Below, piece after piece: positions 54,957 to 63,730 of a stretch of 64,000 nucleotides of DNA. Under the pieces are notes generated by a model that made no database searches, was not told the origin of the DNA, and saw only the letters and a program-made list of their open reading frames with translations. The stretch lies in assembly GCA_037445025.1 (NCBI GenBank), contig JBBILI010000025.1, forward strand, positions 11,067 through 75,066, given 5' to 3'. Every line of letters starts with the position of its first letter. Position 1 is the first letter of the stretch. Both the position numbers and the translations under genes were made by a program. Source of the DNA: CAIQQQ01 sp037445025. Its GTDB lineage: Bacteria; Pseudomonadota; Alphaproteobacteria; Acetobacterales; Acetobacteraceae.

Positions 54957-55913
54957 TCACGCGCGGCGGATGCGCGGATCGATCGCCGCCTGCAACAGAT
55001 CGACGACCAGGTTGGTCGCCACGAACACCATCGCCAGCATCAGGATCGCCCCCTGCAGCACGGGGATGTCGCGGTTGATGATGGCCTTGCTGAGCAGAAA
55101 CCCGCTGCCCGGCCAGGTGAACACGGTCTCGACCAGGATCGAGCCGCCCATGAGATAGCCGAACTGCAGGCCCATCACGGCCAGCACCGGCGGCATGGCG
55201 TTCTTCAGCACGTGACGGATGATGGCGAACTCGCCCAGCCCCTTGGCGCGCAGCGTCGTCACGAAATCCTGGCCGCGCACCTCCGCCACCGCCGCCCGGG
55301 TGGAGCGCGCCAGAATGCCCACCGGCACCAGCGCCAGCGTGACCACTGGCAGCACCAGGAATTTCAGATCCGCCAGCGAGAACAGGCTGAACTGCGCCGA
55401 GCCGTTGGCGCCCATGCCGGTGGCGGGCAGCACCATCAGCTCCACCGAGAACACAATCATCAGCACGATGCCGACCCAATAGTTCGGCAGGCTCACCCCC
55501 GCGACCGCGCCGCCGGTGACGATCCGGTCCAGCGCGGTGCCCGGAAAGCAGCCGGCCACGGCGCCCATGGTGTAGCCGAGCAGAAACGAGATCGGCACGG
55601 CGAACGCGGTCAGCATGATGGTGTTGGCCAGCGATCCCATCACCTCGTCCACCACCGGGCGCCGGGTCGAGATCGAAACGCCGAAATCGCCGCGCACGAC
55701 ATGGCCGAGCCAGTAGAGGAACTGCACCGGGATCGGCCGGTCGAACCCGTATTCATGCTTGATCTGCGCGATCGCCTCGGCCGAGGCATCCGCCGGCAGA
55801 ATCGTCTGCAGCGGATCGCCCGGGGCGAGATAGACCAGCGAGAAACACACAATCGACACGCCGAGCGCGATCGGGATCGCGTAGATCAGCCGCCGCAGAA
55901 CGATGCCGAGCAT
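54957..55913 (-). CDS. dppB: Peptide ABC transporter permease (DppB)
   Basis: A 318-residue permease. It starts MLGIVLRRLIYAIP, the classic DppB beginning, then VSIVCFSLVYLAPGDPL. A later segment VTTLRAKGLGEFAIIRHVLKN is the EAA loop. It follows dppA after four bases and precedes dppC by ten. Confidence 0.94.
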   Translation of the reverse strand: MLGIVLRRLIYAIPIALGVSIVCFSLVYLAPGDPLQTILPADASAEAIAQIKHEYGFDRPIPVQFLYWLGHVVRGDFGVSISTRRPVVDEVMGSLANTIMLTAFAVPISFLLGYTMGAVAGCFPGTALDRIVTGGAVAGVSLPNYWVGIVLMIVFSVELMVLPATGMGANGSAQFSLFSLADLKFLVLPVVTLALVPVGILARSTRAAVAEVRGQDFVTTLRAKGLGEFAIIRHVLKNAMPPVLAVMGLQFGYLMGGSILVETVFTWPGSGFLLSKAIINRDIPVLQGAILMLAMVFVATNLVVDLLQAAIDPRIRRA

Positions 55914-55917
55914 CGCG

Positions 55918-57501
55918 CTACGGCTCCACGGAGATCTTGGTCATGTCCTGATACCAGGACTGCGCCTGCACGAAGCCCTTCAGCTTGGGCGAGAGGGCAC
56001 GCGGATTGATGTCATGCACCACGTAGATCATCATCGCCTGCTCCACCTCGTATTCGTGCAGCCGGGTCAGCAGGGCCATGCGCTTGGCGGCATCGAACTC
56101 GCTGAAGATCTGATCGACCAGCTTGTCCGTCACCGGGTCCTGCCAGTGCCCCCAGTTGGAGCCGGCGGGTGACCAGTAGGCACGCCCGACCGGCTTGACC
56201 ACGGCGGTGATCGGGTCCTGCAGCAGGCGGGAGATGTTGTAGCCGGACAGTTCAGGATATTTCGGCACCCCCGAGCGGCTTATCTCGAGCAGCGAATTCC
56301 AGTCCATCACCCGAAACGTCACCTGAAACCCGGCGTCCTCGAGCTGGCTCTTCACCAGCTCGTTCATCGGCAGCACCTGCATCTGCCCGGAGCCGGAGGT
56401 GGAGATGGCGAACTCCACCTTGCACGGCAGGCAGCCCGCCTCCTTCAGCAGCGCCTTGGATTTTTCAGGATCGTATTCGTAATGGACGGGATGACCGTAA
56501 TAGGGCAGGGCCGGCGGCACCATGCCGTAGCCCTTGATGGCATAGCCGCCCAGCAGCTCCACCACGTCGTCGCGGTTGATGGCGTAGTTCGCCGCGCGCC
56601 GCACCCGCACATCGGTGAACGGGCCCTTCTCGTAGTTGAGGCTGTACACCCAGTCATGCGGATAGGTGTTGGTGACAATCTGCATCCCGGCCGATTTCAG
56701 GCGCGGGATGCTGTCCGGCGCCGGCGCCTCGACGAAGTTCACCTGGCCGTTGAGGATCGCAGCCGTGCGGGTCGAGGCCTCGGGCATCGGCAGCAGCACC
56801 AGATGATCCTGCTTCGGCACCCGGGCCGGGTCCCAATAGGCCTTGTTCGGTTCGAGTTCGAGACGCTCATGCGCCACCATGTTGACATAGCGATACGGAC
56901 CCGTGCCCGAGGGCGCGAAGGCGTAGGCGTTCCAGTCGTATTTCAACGCCTCCGCCCGGCAGCGGCTGATCATCAGCACATAGGCCATGTCGTAAGGGAA
57001 CATCGACGTCACCCGCGTGGTGCGGATGGCGATATGCGTGGCGTCGATCTTCTCGACGCTGTCGTACAACGTCATGTAGGCGCGAGAGAGGGCGAATTGC
57101 TGGGTGAAGAACTGCGGCGTGCTCCGATCGTTCATCCGCTGCAGGTTCCACACCACTTCGTCGGCGGTGAACTTGCAGCCGTCATGGAAGGTGACACCCT
57201 CGCGCAGCGTGAACAGCCAGCGCTTGGGGTCGGCGGGGTCGATATGCCATTCGGTGGCCAGGCCCGGCTTGATGTCGCTCGCGACATCGCTGCGCGACAG
57301 GTCCCAGTTGACCAGCGCGTCATAAAGGTTCCAGCCCACGAAGCGGAAACCTTCCGCCCCCTGGTCAGGCTCGCCGGTGTCGAGCGGAATGTCGCCGGCG
57401 GTCATCGCCACCGTCACCGTCCCGGCCGCCTGCGCGTGGGAGATGAAGCCAGCCACCGCGAAAGCGATTGTCAGGCGGGCAAACCGTGCCGTCAGCGTCA
57501 T
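55918..57501 (-). CDS. dppA: Peptide/nickel-type ABC transporter substrate-binding protein (DppA)
   Basis: A 527-residue periplasmic protein of the SBP family 5. The start MTLTARFARLTIAFAVAGF at 57501 gives a clean signal peptide ending at AQA and is preceded by AGGAGC; an ATG 39 bases upstream is less likely. Family blocks include LREGVTFHDGCKFTADEVVW and FTDVRVRRAANYAINRDDVV. It heads dppABCFD (dppD and dppF in reverse of the usual order). A sigma-54-type promoter lies just upstream. Confidence 0.93.
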   Translation of the reverse strand: MTLTARFARLTIAFAVAGFISHAQAAGTVTVAMTAGDIPLDTGEPDQGAEGFRFVGWNLYDALVNWDLSRSDVASDIKPGLATEWHIDPADPKRWLFTLREGVTFHDGCKFTADEVVWNLQRMNDRSTPQFFTQQFALSRAYMTLYDSVEKIDATHIAIRTTRVTSMFPYDMAYVLMISRCRAEALKYDWNAYAFAPSGTGPYRYVNMVAHERLELEPNKAYWDPARVPKQDHLVLLPMPEASTRTAAILNGQVNFVEAPAPDSIPRLKSAGMQIVTNTYPHDWVYSLNYEKGPFTDVRVRRAANYAINRDDVVELLGGYAIKGYGMVPPALPYYGHPVHYEYDPEKSKALLKEAGCLPCKVEFAISTSGSGQMQVLPMNELVKSQLEDAGFQVTFRVMDWNSLLEISRSGVPKYPELSGYNISRLLQDPITAVVKPVGRAYWSPAGSNWGHWQDPVTDKLVDQIFSEFDAAKRMALLTRLHEYEVEQAMMIYVVHDINPRALSPKLKGFVQAQSWYQDMTKISVEP

Positions 57502-57535
57502 CACAAGCTCCTGGAACCGTCGCAGAGCTGCAATG

Positions 57536-57552
57536 AGCAATAGGCATGCCAG
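57536..57552 (-). promoter_or_regulatory. Putative sigma-54 promoter of dppABCFD
   Basis: Minus-strand CTGGCATGCCTATTGCT matches the RpoN consensus YTGGCACGRNNNTTGCW at 12 of 14 defined positions, with GG and GC at exact -24/-12 spacing. The start of transcription would be near 57525, giving a short leader with the AGGAGC ribosome site before dppA. Confidence 0.7.
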
Positions 57553-57683
57553 CGCTGCAGCGCCGACGCCGTTCGTGCGATGTCTGCCGAGTGGATCAAA
57601 ACGAGGCAGTCGCCTGCCTCGCTCGCCCGAAAAGCGTGCGATCGCGGTACCGGGCTACGATGACTGCCTGCCGAACGGCGCCG

Positions 57684-57699
57684 GCACGCCTAGGCGTGC
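57684..57699. promoter_or_regulatory. Perfect 16-bp palindrome, candidate activator site between two sigma-54 promoters
   Basis: GCACGCCTAGGCGTGC is fully self-complementary. It stands about 70 bp upstream of the plus-strand sigma-54 promoter and about 130 bp from the minus-strand one, a usual place for an enhancer-binding protein. The half sites GCAC/GTGC resemble NtrC sites, but the spacing is eight rather than seven bases, so the binder is uncertain. Confidence 0.4.
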
Positions 57700-57754
57700 G
57701 CGAAACCACGGCAGATGCCTGTCATTGCGGGATTGGCGCCCGGTCAATATGCGT

Positions 57755-57771
57755 CTGGCATGGCACGTGCA
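57755..57771 (+). promoter_or_regulatory. Putative sigma-54 promoter of the amidase operon
   Basis: CTGGCATGGCACGTGCA matches the RpoN consensus at 12 of 14 defined positions with correct -24/-12 spacing. Transcription would start near 57783, about 20 bases before the ATG of the small subunit gene, which has GAGGG as ribosome site. Confidence 0.7.
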
Positions 57772-57803
57772 ACTCTGTTCCTCAGCAGAACGAGGGAACC
57801 GCC

Positions 57804-58007
57804 ATGGCCAGGACATCGCGACAGGATTTCGAGGCGCTGGTGCGCCGCGCCGGGGTGACGCTGAGCGAGGCGCAGCTGGCGACCATCCATGAGGGCTGGT
57901 CCTATGTCGAGCCGATGCTCGACCGCATCCGCACCCATGGCCGCGACCGCGCCGCCGAACCGGCGCATGTCTTCCGCCCCGAGATCTACGTGACGGAGAC
58001 AAAGTGA
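57804..58007 (+). CDS. AtzG/GatC-like small amidase partner (DUF4089-like)
   Basis: A 67-residue helical protein (FEALVRRAGVTLSEAQLATI, then SYVEPMLDRIRTHGRD, HVFRPE). Its size, position before an amidase gene and pattern fit the AtzG/GatC type of small subunit that embraces an amidase. It overlaps the amidase start (GTGATG), so the two are made together. GAGGG precedes the ATG. Confidence 0.75.
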   Translation: MARTSRQDFEALVRRAGVTLSEAQLATIHEGWSYVEPMLDRIRTHGRDRAAEPAHVFRPEIYVTETK

Positions 58008-59569
58008 TGCACACGCCCACCATCGCCGAGGCCGCCGCCCTCATCGCCGCCCGAAAGATCTCGCCGGTCGAGCTGACCCAGACCTGCCTCGACCGCATCG
58101 CCGCCCTCAACGACACGCTGCACGCCTTCATCGTCGTCACGCCCGAGCGCGCGCTGGAACAGGCGCGCGCGGCCGAGGTGCGCATGATGAAGGGCGAAGG
58201 CCGCGGCCGGCTCGACGGCATCCCCATCGCCCACAAGGATATCTACCAGACCCGCGGCATCGCCACGACCGCGCATTCCAAGATGCTCAAAGGCTGGGTG
58301 CCGGAGACGGATGCCGTCACCGTGCGCAGCCTGGCCGAGGCCGGCACGGTGATGCTGGGCAAGCTCGCCACCCACGAATTCGCCTTCGGCGGCCCGTCGT
58401 TCGACCTGCCCTGGCCGCCGGCCCGCAACCCCTGGAACCCCGATCACTTCACCTCGGGGTCATCGAGCGGCACAGGCGCCGCCGTCGCCGCCGGGCTGAT
58501 CCTCGGCGGCACCGGCTCGGACACCGGCGGCTCCATCCGAGGCCCCGCCGCGCTCTGCGGCATCGCCGGCATCAAGCCGACCTACGGCCTGTGCCCGCGC
58601 ACCGGCATCCTGCCGCTTGCCTACTCGCTCGACCATGCCGGACCGATGGCCTGGACGGTCGAGGATTGCGCCCTGCTGCTGCAGGACATGGCGGGTTTCG
58701 ACCCCAGCGACCCCGGCAGCATCGACCGTCCGGTGCCGGATTTCACCGCCCGTCTCGGCCAGAGCGTGAAAGGCCTGCGCATCGGCGTGCCGCGCCATTG
58801 GCACGAGACCGACAGCCCGGTCGCCGATTCGGTGCAGAAGGGAATCGACGACGCGCTGGCGATCTGGCAGGCCCAGGGCGCCGAGATCGTCGAGGTCGTG
58901 CTGCCCTCGCTGTTCGAATACCAGGCCGCCAACTTCGTCATCCTGACGTCCGAGGCCTGGGCGCTGCACGAGCCGTTCATGCGCACCCGCTTCAACGACT
59001 ACGGCGAACTGCTGCGCGACCGCATGATCATGGGCAGCCTGATGTCGAGCGCCGACTACGTGCAGGCGCTGCGGCGGCGTCGCGAGCTGTGCCAGCTGAC
59101 CGCCGCGGCCACCAGGGATATCGACATCTTGGTCACCGCCGGCGCCCCGTCCGAGGCGCCGCGGATCGACGACATGCCGAAATGGACCAATCTGAAAAAT
59201 CCCGGCTTCACCAACCCGTTCAACATCACGGGGTGGCCGGCGATGTGTGTCTGCTCCGGCTACGGCGCGGGCGGCCTGCCGGTGGCCATCCAGATCGCCG
59301 CCAAGCCGTTCCAGGAGCCGCTGCTGTTCCAGGTGGCCGACGCCTTCGAGAAGGCCACGCCGCACCGCGCCCGCAGGCCGGAGCTGGCCACCGCTCCGGC
59401 TTCGGTCAGCAAAGGTCTGGCCGATGCCGGCCTGTCGCTCTCGCCCGCCGACATGGCGGGGGTGGCGGAGGTCGCCCGCGAGCTCGCCGCCGGCGCGGCC
59501 GCCATGCGCGACCGGCTGGGCTACGCCCAGGAGCCGGCCGCCGCGTTTCACCTGCCGATGGGAGGCTGA
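58007..59569 (+). CDS. Amidase signature family protein (AtzE/GatA-like), first of two
   Basis: A 520-residue amidase. The Ser-cisSer-Lys triad is present: Lys in IPIAHKDIY, cis-Ser in SGSSSGTGAAVAAG and nucleophile in GSDTGGSIRGPAALCG. With the small subunit before it, it resembles AtzE-AtzG-type hydrolases of the cyanurate/biuret pathway, but the substrate cannot be read from sequence. The ATG at 58007 is eight bases from GGAG; a GTG three bases earlier is also possible. Confidence 0.92.
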   Translation: MHTPTIAEAAALIAARKISPVELTQTCLDRIAALNDTLHAFIVVTPERALEQARAAEVRMMKGEGRGRLDGIPIAHKDIYQTRGIATTAHSKMLKGWVPETDAVTVRSLAEAGTVMLGKLATHEFAFGGPSFDLPWPPARNPWNPDHFTSGSSSGTGAAVAAGLILGGTGSDTGGSIRGPAALCGIAGIKPTYGLCPRTGILPLAYSLDHAGPMAWTVEDCALLLQDMAGFDPSDPGSIDRPVPDFTARLGQSVKGLRIGVPRHWHETDSPVADSVQKGIDDALAIWQAQGAEIVEVVLPSLFEYQAANFVILTSEAWALHEPFMRTRFNDYGELLRDRMIMGSLMSSADYVQALRRRRELCQLTAAATRDIDILVTAGAPSEAPRIDDMPKWTNLKNPGFTNPFNITGWPAMCVCSGYGAGGLPVAIQIAAKPFQEPLLFQVADAFEKATPHRARRPELATAPASVSKGLADAGLSLSPADMAGVAEVARELAAGAAAMRDRLGYAQEPAAAFHLPMGG

Positions 59570-59572
59570 ACC

Positions 59573-60979
59573 ATGGACGCTGCCGTCACCAGCGATGCCG
59601 CTCTGCTGACCATCGCCGAGACCAGCACGCTGATCCGCGACCGCAGGCTCTCCCCCGTCGAGCTCGCCACCGCGGTGTTCCGGCGCATCCACGCGCTGGA
59701 GCCGCAGCTGCACGCCCATATCCTGATCCTCGAGGAGCAGGCGATGGCGGCAGCGGCGGCGGCCGAGGCGGAGATCGCGGCCGGCGGCTGGCGCGGTCCG
59801 CTGCACGGCATCCCCATCGGGCTGAAGGACATCTACAACACCGCCGGCATCGCCACGACCGGTCACTCCGCGCTCTTTGCCGACCATGTGCCGGCGGAGG
59901 ACGCCACGTCCGTGCGCAAGCTGCGCGCCGCCGGCGCGGTGTTCACCGGCAAGCTGTCCACCTGGGAGTTCGCCATCGGCGGCACCAGCTTCGACCTGCC
60001 CTGGCCACCGGCGCGCAACCCGTGGAATCCCGCGCACGACCCGTCCGGCTCCTCGTCCGGCTCCGGGGCTGCGGTGGCCGCCGGGATGTGTCTGGGTGCG
60101 ATGGGGTCTGACACCGGCGGCTCGATCCGTGGTCCGGCGGCCTGGTGCGGCATTGCCGGACACAAGCCGACCTACGGGCTGGTGAGCAAGGCGGGTGTTC
60201 TGCCGCTGTCGTTCTCGCTGGATCACGCAGGGCCGATGTGCTGGACGGCTGCGGACTGCGCGCTGATGATGCAGGTGCTGTCGGGGTATGACCCGGTCTG
60301 TACGGGCAGTGCCGATGTGCCGGTGCCGGATTTCTCCGACATGGAGGGCGGCATTGCCGGGCTGCGGGTGGGTGTGGTGCGGCATTTCTATGAGACGGAT
60401 CTGCCGTGCGAGGCGGATGTGGCGGTGGCGACCGAGGCGGCGGTTGCGGTGCTGCGCGATCTCGGTGCCGTGGTGGGCACGGCGACGCTGTCGCCGTTTC
60501 AGGCCTATGGTGCTGCGGCGGGGCAGATTTCCCGGGCGGAGGGATTTTCGATCCATGAGCGGTATCTGCGGGCGAGCCCGGAGAAATATGGCGCGATTGC
60601 CCGGCAGCGTCTGTCGGCTGGAGCGTTGGTGCGTGGGTCTGACTATGTGAACGCGCAGCGGGAGCGTCGGCGCCTGGTGGACGAGCTGGCGGTGACGATG
60701 CGGGATTTCGATGTTCTGGTGTTTCCCACGGCCCGCAAGGTCGCCCCGGTTCTGGCGAGCGACCGCAGCCTGGGCGGGGCGTTCTACAACCGGGTGTGCA
60801 ATCTGACCGGCAGTCCGGCGCTGTCGGTATGCAGCGGCTTCTCCGCCGAGGGTCTGCCGTATGCGTTGCAAATCATGGGCCGCCCCTTCGAGGACCCCCT
60901 GGTGCTGCGCGTCGGTGCCGCCTACGAACGCGCCTGCAGCTGGCGCACCACTCGCCCCAGTCTCGCTCTCAATATATGA
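59573..60979 (+). CDS. Amidase signature family protein, second of two
   Basis: A 468-residue paralogue, three bases after the first amidase. Its triad is also intact: Lys in IPIGLKDIY, SGSSSGSGAAVAAG and GSDTGGSIRGPAAWCG. It shares the motif FDLPWPPARNPWNP with its neighbour, so the pair arose by duplication. The second half (from about 60100) uses more G- and T-ending codons than the first, an odd shift within one gene. It ends at a palindromic repeat. Confidence 0.92.
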   Translation: MDAAVTSDAALLTIAETSTLIRDRRLSPVELATAVFRRIHALEPQLHAHILILEEQAMAAAAAAEAEIAAGGWRGPLHGIPIGLKDIYNTAGIATTGHSALFADHVPAEDATSVRKLRAAGAVFTGKLSTWEFAIGGTSFDLPWPPARNPWNPAHDPSGSSSGSGAAVAAGMCLGAMGSDTGGSIRGPAAWCGIAGHKPTYGLVSKAGVLPLSFSLDHAGPMCWTAADCALMMQVLSGYDPVCTGSADVPVPDFSDMEGGIAGLRVGVVRHFYETDLPCEADVAVATEAAVAVLRDLGAVVGTATLSPFQAYGAAAGQISRAEGFSIHERYLRASPEKYGAIARQRLSAGALVRGSDYVNAQRERRRLVDELAVTMRDFDVLVFPTARKVAPVLASDRSLGGAFYNRVCNLTGSPALSVCSGFSAEGLPYALQIMGRPFEDPLVLRVGAAYERACSWRTTRPSLALNI

Positions 60980-61021
60980 AAGTTTTTTGGTTCTTTTTTT
61001 CAAAAAAGAACCGCTTGCTTA
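60977..61021. repeat. Palindromic repeat family 1, single arm
   Basis: GAAAGTTTTTTGGTTC and its pairing arm AAAAAAGAACC directly after the amidase stop, and abutting a family 2 repeat, the same pairing of families as at 30602-30860. Confidence 0.85.
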
Positions 61022-61147
61022 TACCAACGGCCATGAAGAACGACCGTCAGTATGAGTCTTGGTTTGGCGCGCCGCCGCCGGCCAACCCGGCGCGCAATAC
61101 CAACGGCCTTGATCGATGGAAGAGTCATCGATCAAGGCCGTTGGTAT
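61021..61147. repeat. Palindromic repeat family 2, copy 3
   Basis: Nearly identical to copy 1 over about 125 bp, with the spacer in the same orientation. The right hairpin contains the last codons (NTNGLDR) and TGA stop of the MFS gene. Confidence 0.88.
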
Positions 61148-62381
61148 TACTGATATCAGGAACCTTCTTCCAAACCCAAATCAAGTTGACTGTCAGCAGC
61201 ACCGTCACCACCACAAACACCCATCGCACGCCCACCAGGGCTGCGATGGTGCCGCCGGTGAGCGGTCCGAACGACCCGCCCAGAAACATCGCCGACGATG
61301 TCGCCCCATACACCGCGCCTTTGTGCTCGGGCGGTGCCAGTCGCCCGACGAGGGCGTTGGCGGTCGGCAGGATGCCGCCGACGAACAGGCCCAGTCCGAA
61401 GCGGGCGGCGACGAAGCCCCAGTATCCCGTCACCAGGAACTGTGGGGCGGTGGCCAGGGCAGCGCCGGCCAGGGAGATCAGCAGCACGCGGCGATAGCCG
61501 ATGACATCGCTGCGCCGTCCCAGGAAGGGCGAGGCGATCAGGTCGGCGATTCCGGTGACGGAGAAGGCCATGCCGGCCAGGGTGGCGATATCGGCGCGTG
61601 GGCCGGTCAGTTCGGCCACGAAGATGGTGACCACCGGCTGCACCGCCTGCACCCCAAGCTGGGCCAGCAGCAGCACGACGAACAGCGGCACCAGGCCCGG
61701 GGTGCGCCACAGGATGACGAAGCCGTGGGAGAGCGGTGTGCGGGGGCTGCCTTCCTTGGGCGGCACAAAGCCTTCCTTGATGCCGGCCAGCACCCCTGCG
61801 CCGCAGAGCAGGCAGATCACCGCGGTGAGGGCGAAGGGCGCGCGAAAGCTGCCGGTGAGGTCGGCCACGGCGCCGCCGGCCAGCGGTCCCACCAGGGCGC
61901 CGACGAGCTGGCCGGTGCTGATCCAGCCCAGCGCGTAGCCGAGCCGGCGCGCCGGCGCCTGGGTGGCGACGAGGGCGATGGTGGCGGAGTTGAAGCCGGC
62001 GAACACGCCCATCAGGCTGCGCAGGCCGAACAGCTGCCAGATGTTCTGCGCGAGGCTCATCAGCCCGATAAACGTGCCGATGGCCACGCAGGAGCGCAGC
62101 ACCATCAGCTTGCGCCCGCGCCGGTCGGCGACACGGCCCCAGAGCGGGGCAGCGAGGGCTGCCAGCAGCGGGGTGATGAAACCGAGGATGCCGGCCCAGA
62201 GATCGACCTGCCTGGGATCGGTGACGCCGATGCTGGGCAGGAACAGCGGCATGATCGGGCTGAGGATGGTGAACCCGGCGTTCATGCCGATCTGCACGAA
62301 GACCACGACGAGCAGCATCCGGCGCCAATTCGGGGCCCCTTGGTCCTGCCACTCGGTCGAAATGTCTGGCACCCGGCTCAC
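61125..62381 (-). CDS. MFS transporter, multidrug/solute exporter type
   Basis: A 418-residue major facilitator with twelve hydrophobic helices. Loop 2-3 motif A is LWGRVADRRGRKLMVL, and its pseudo-repeat FLGRRSDVIGYRRVLL follows loop 8-9. It resembles drug efflux pumps of the 12-helix class. The GTG start at 62381 lacks a strong ribosome site. The C-terminal tail NTNGLDR is encoded by a palindromic repeat, so it is not ancestral. Confidence 0.88.
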   Translation of the reverse strand: MSRVPDISTEWQDQGAPNWRRMLLVVVFVQIGMNAGFTILSPIMPLFLPSIGVTDPRQVDLWAGILGFITPLLAALAAPLWGRVADRRGRKLMVLRSCVAIGTFIGLMSLAQNIWQLFGLRSLMGVFAGFNSATIALVATQAPARRLGYALGWISTGQLVGALVGPLAGGAVADLTGSFRAPFALTAVICLLCGAGVLAGIKEGFVPPKEGSPRTPLSHGFVILWRTPGLVPLFVVLLLAQLGVQAVQPVVTIFVAELTGPRADIATLAGMAFSVTGIADLIASPFLGRRSDVIGYRRVLLISLAGAALATAPQFLVTGYWGFVAARFGLGLFVGGILPTANALVGRLAPPEHKGAVYGATSSAMFLGGSFGPLTGGTIAALVGVRWVFVVVTVLLTVNLIWVWKKVPDISNTNGLDR

Positions 62382-62392
62382 TGGAGCTCATT

Positions 62393-62417
62393 CATACGCG
62401 TTGTGATACCGCGTATG
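62393..62417. promoter_or_regulatory. Inverted repeat CATACGCG-N9-CGCGTATG upstream of MFS gene
   Basis: Perfect 8-base arms with nine bases between, 12 bases before the MFS start and 34 after the cytochrome stop. It suits a dimeric repressor operator (TetR/GntR-like) or a weak terminator; there is no T-run. No regulator gene is adjacent. Confidence 0.45.
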
Positions 62418-62450
62418 GGAAGCAAGTCCAGTGCCGTGGAGCGACGTCGC

Positions 62451-63710
62451 TCAGCGCATCTTGAGCAGCACCACGCGGTCGGTGGAGGGTTCCGTGCGTC
62501 GGCGCATGGCGGTGACGTCTTCGGCTGACACGGGTGCTGCCTGGTTGCCCCAGGCGCCGCGGATGAAGGTGACGACATCGGCGACCTGCCGGTTGTTCAG
62601 CTGCACGCGGAACTGCGGCATGCGGTAGGCGTCGGGCTTTCCCTTGTCCACCAGCGGTGTCGCGCCGTTCAGCACGATGTTGATCAGCGAAGCCGGATCA
62701 TGGTCGAGCACGGTCGGGTTGCCGGCCAGCGGCGGCACGAACGGCGGGGCGGAGGCACCGGTCTCGCGATGGCAGCTCTGGCAGGCATTGGCGTAGACCT
62801 TCGCCCCCGGCGTGGTGTCGGTCATCGCGAGCAGCGCCTGGGCGGCCTTGGCATCATAGCGCCAGGCGGCCTCTTGCGTGCCGGCCGGCAGCGCGATGAG
62901 GAACGTCGCGATGGCGGTGCGGTCCTCGTCGGTCAGGTAGGGGGTGCTGTTCTGGATGACGTCGCGCATTGAGCCATAGGCCGAGCCATGGAGATTGTGC
63001 CCGGTCTTGAGGAACTCCGCGATGTCGGCGCGTGACCAGGTGCCGAGCCCCGTGGTCTGGTCGGCGCGCAGGCTGGGGGCGTACCAGTCGTCAAGATTGG
63101 CACCGGCGAGGAAGTTCGGGCTGTCGGCTGCCAGGGCGCGTTCCTGGTAGCTCCAGCCGCGCGGCGTGTGGCAGGCGCCGCAATGGCCGAGGCCTTCGAC
63201 CAGATAGGCGCCACGGTTCCAGGCAGCGCCTTTCGAAGGGTCGGGGGTGAAGCCGGTGGCGGGGGCAAAGAGCAGGTTCCAGATGCGCATGGGCCAGCGC
63301 GGGCTCAGCCAGCGCGGGATTTCGCTTGGCTGGTCGGCCTGCTTCACCGCGGGCACGTCGTGCATGAAATAGTCGTAGAGGGATTTCACGTCCGCGTCAG
63401 TGAGCTTGGCGTAGGACGGGTAGGGCATGGCGGGATAGAGGTGGCGCCCGTCCGGGGCGATGCCCTGTCGGACGGCGCGGTCGAAATCGTCGAGCGTGTA
63501 GCGGCCGATGCCGGTTTCGGGGTCGGGAGTGATGTTGGTGGCGCTGATGGTGCCGATGGGCGTGGCCATATTGAGACCGCCGGCAAAGGCCTGCCCGCCG
63601 GGGGCGGAGTGGCAGGCGACACAATCGCCCGCACGCGCCAGGTATTCACCGGTTTCGGCGAAGGCCTGCGTGCTGAAGAGCAACCCCAAGGCCACGAACA
63701 GTCGTTTCAT
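62451..63710 (-). CDS. Triheme cytochrome c subunit of a membrane dehydrogenase (AdhB type)
   Basis: A 419-residue periplasmic cytochrome with a signal peptide (LFVALGLLFSTQAFA) and three haem sites: CVACH, CGACH and CQSCH. Met ligands are likely in AMPYPSY and the last domain (AYRMPQF). The family is the cytochrome subunit of quinoprotein alcohol or flavin sugar dehydrogenases of acetic acid bacteria, passing electrons to ubiquinone. No dehydrogenase subunit gene lies in the window, so it is an orphan here. Confidence 0.92.
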   Translation of the reverse strand: MKRLFVALGLLFSTQAFAETGEYLARAGDCVACHSAPGGQAFAGGLNMATPIGTISATNITPDPETGIGRYTLDDFDRAVRQGIAPDGRHLYPAMPYPSYAKLTDADVKSLYDYFMHDVPAVKQADQPSEIPRWLSPRWPMRIWNLLFAPATGFTPDPSKGAAWNRGAYLVEGLGHCGACHTPRGWSYQERALAADSPNFLAGANLDDWYAPSLRADQTTGLGTWSRADIAEFLKTGHNLHGSAYGSMRDVIQNSTPYLTDEDRTAIATFLIALPAGTQEAAWRYDAKAAQALLAMTDTTPGAKVYANACQSCHRETGASAPPFVPPLAGNPTVLDHDPASLINIVLNGATPLVDKGKPDAYRMPQFRVQLNNRQVADVVTFIRGAWGNQAAPVSAEDVTAMRRRTEPSTDRVVLLKMR

Positions 63711-63730
63711 CGCGTGCTCACTTCACGAAT

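Noticed and set aside
58460..61003. Long minus-strand open frame opposite both amidase genes
   Set aside because: Low-complexity His/Gly/Arg translation, and the sense strand codes two complete amidases with intact catalytic motifs.
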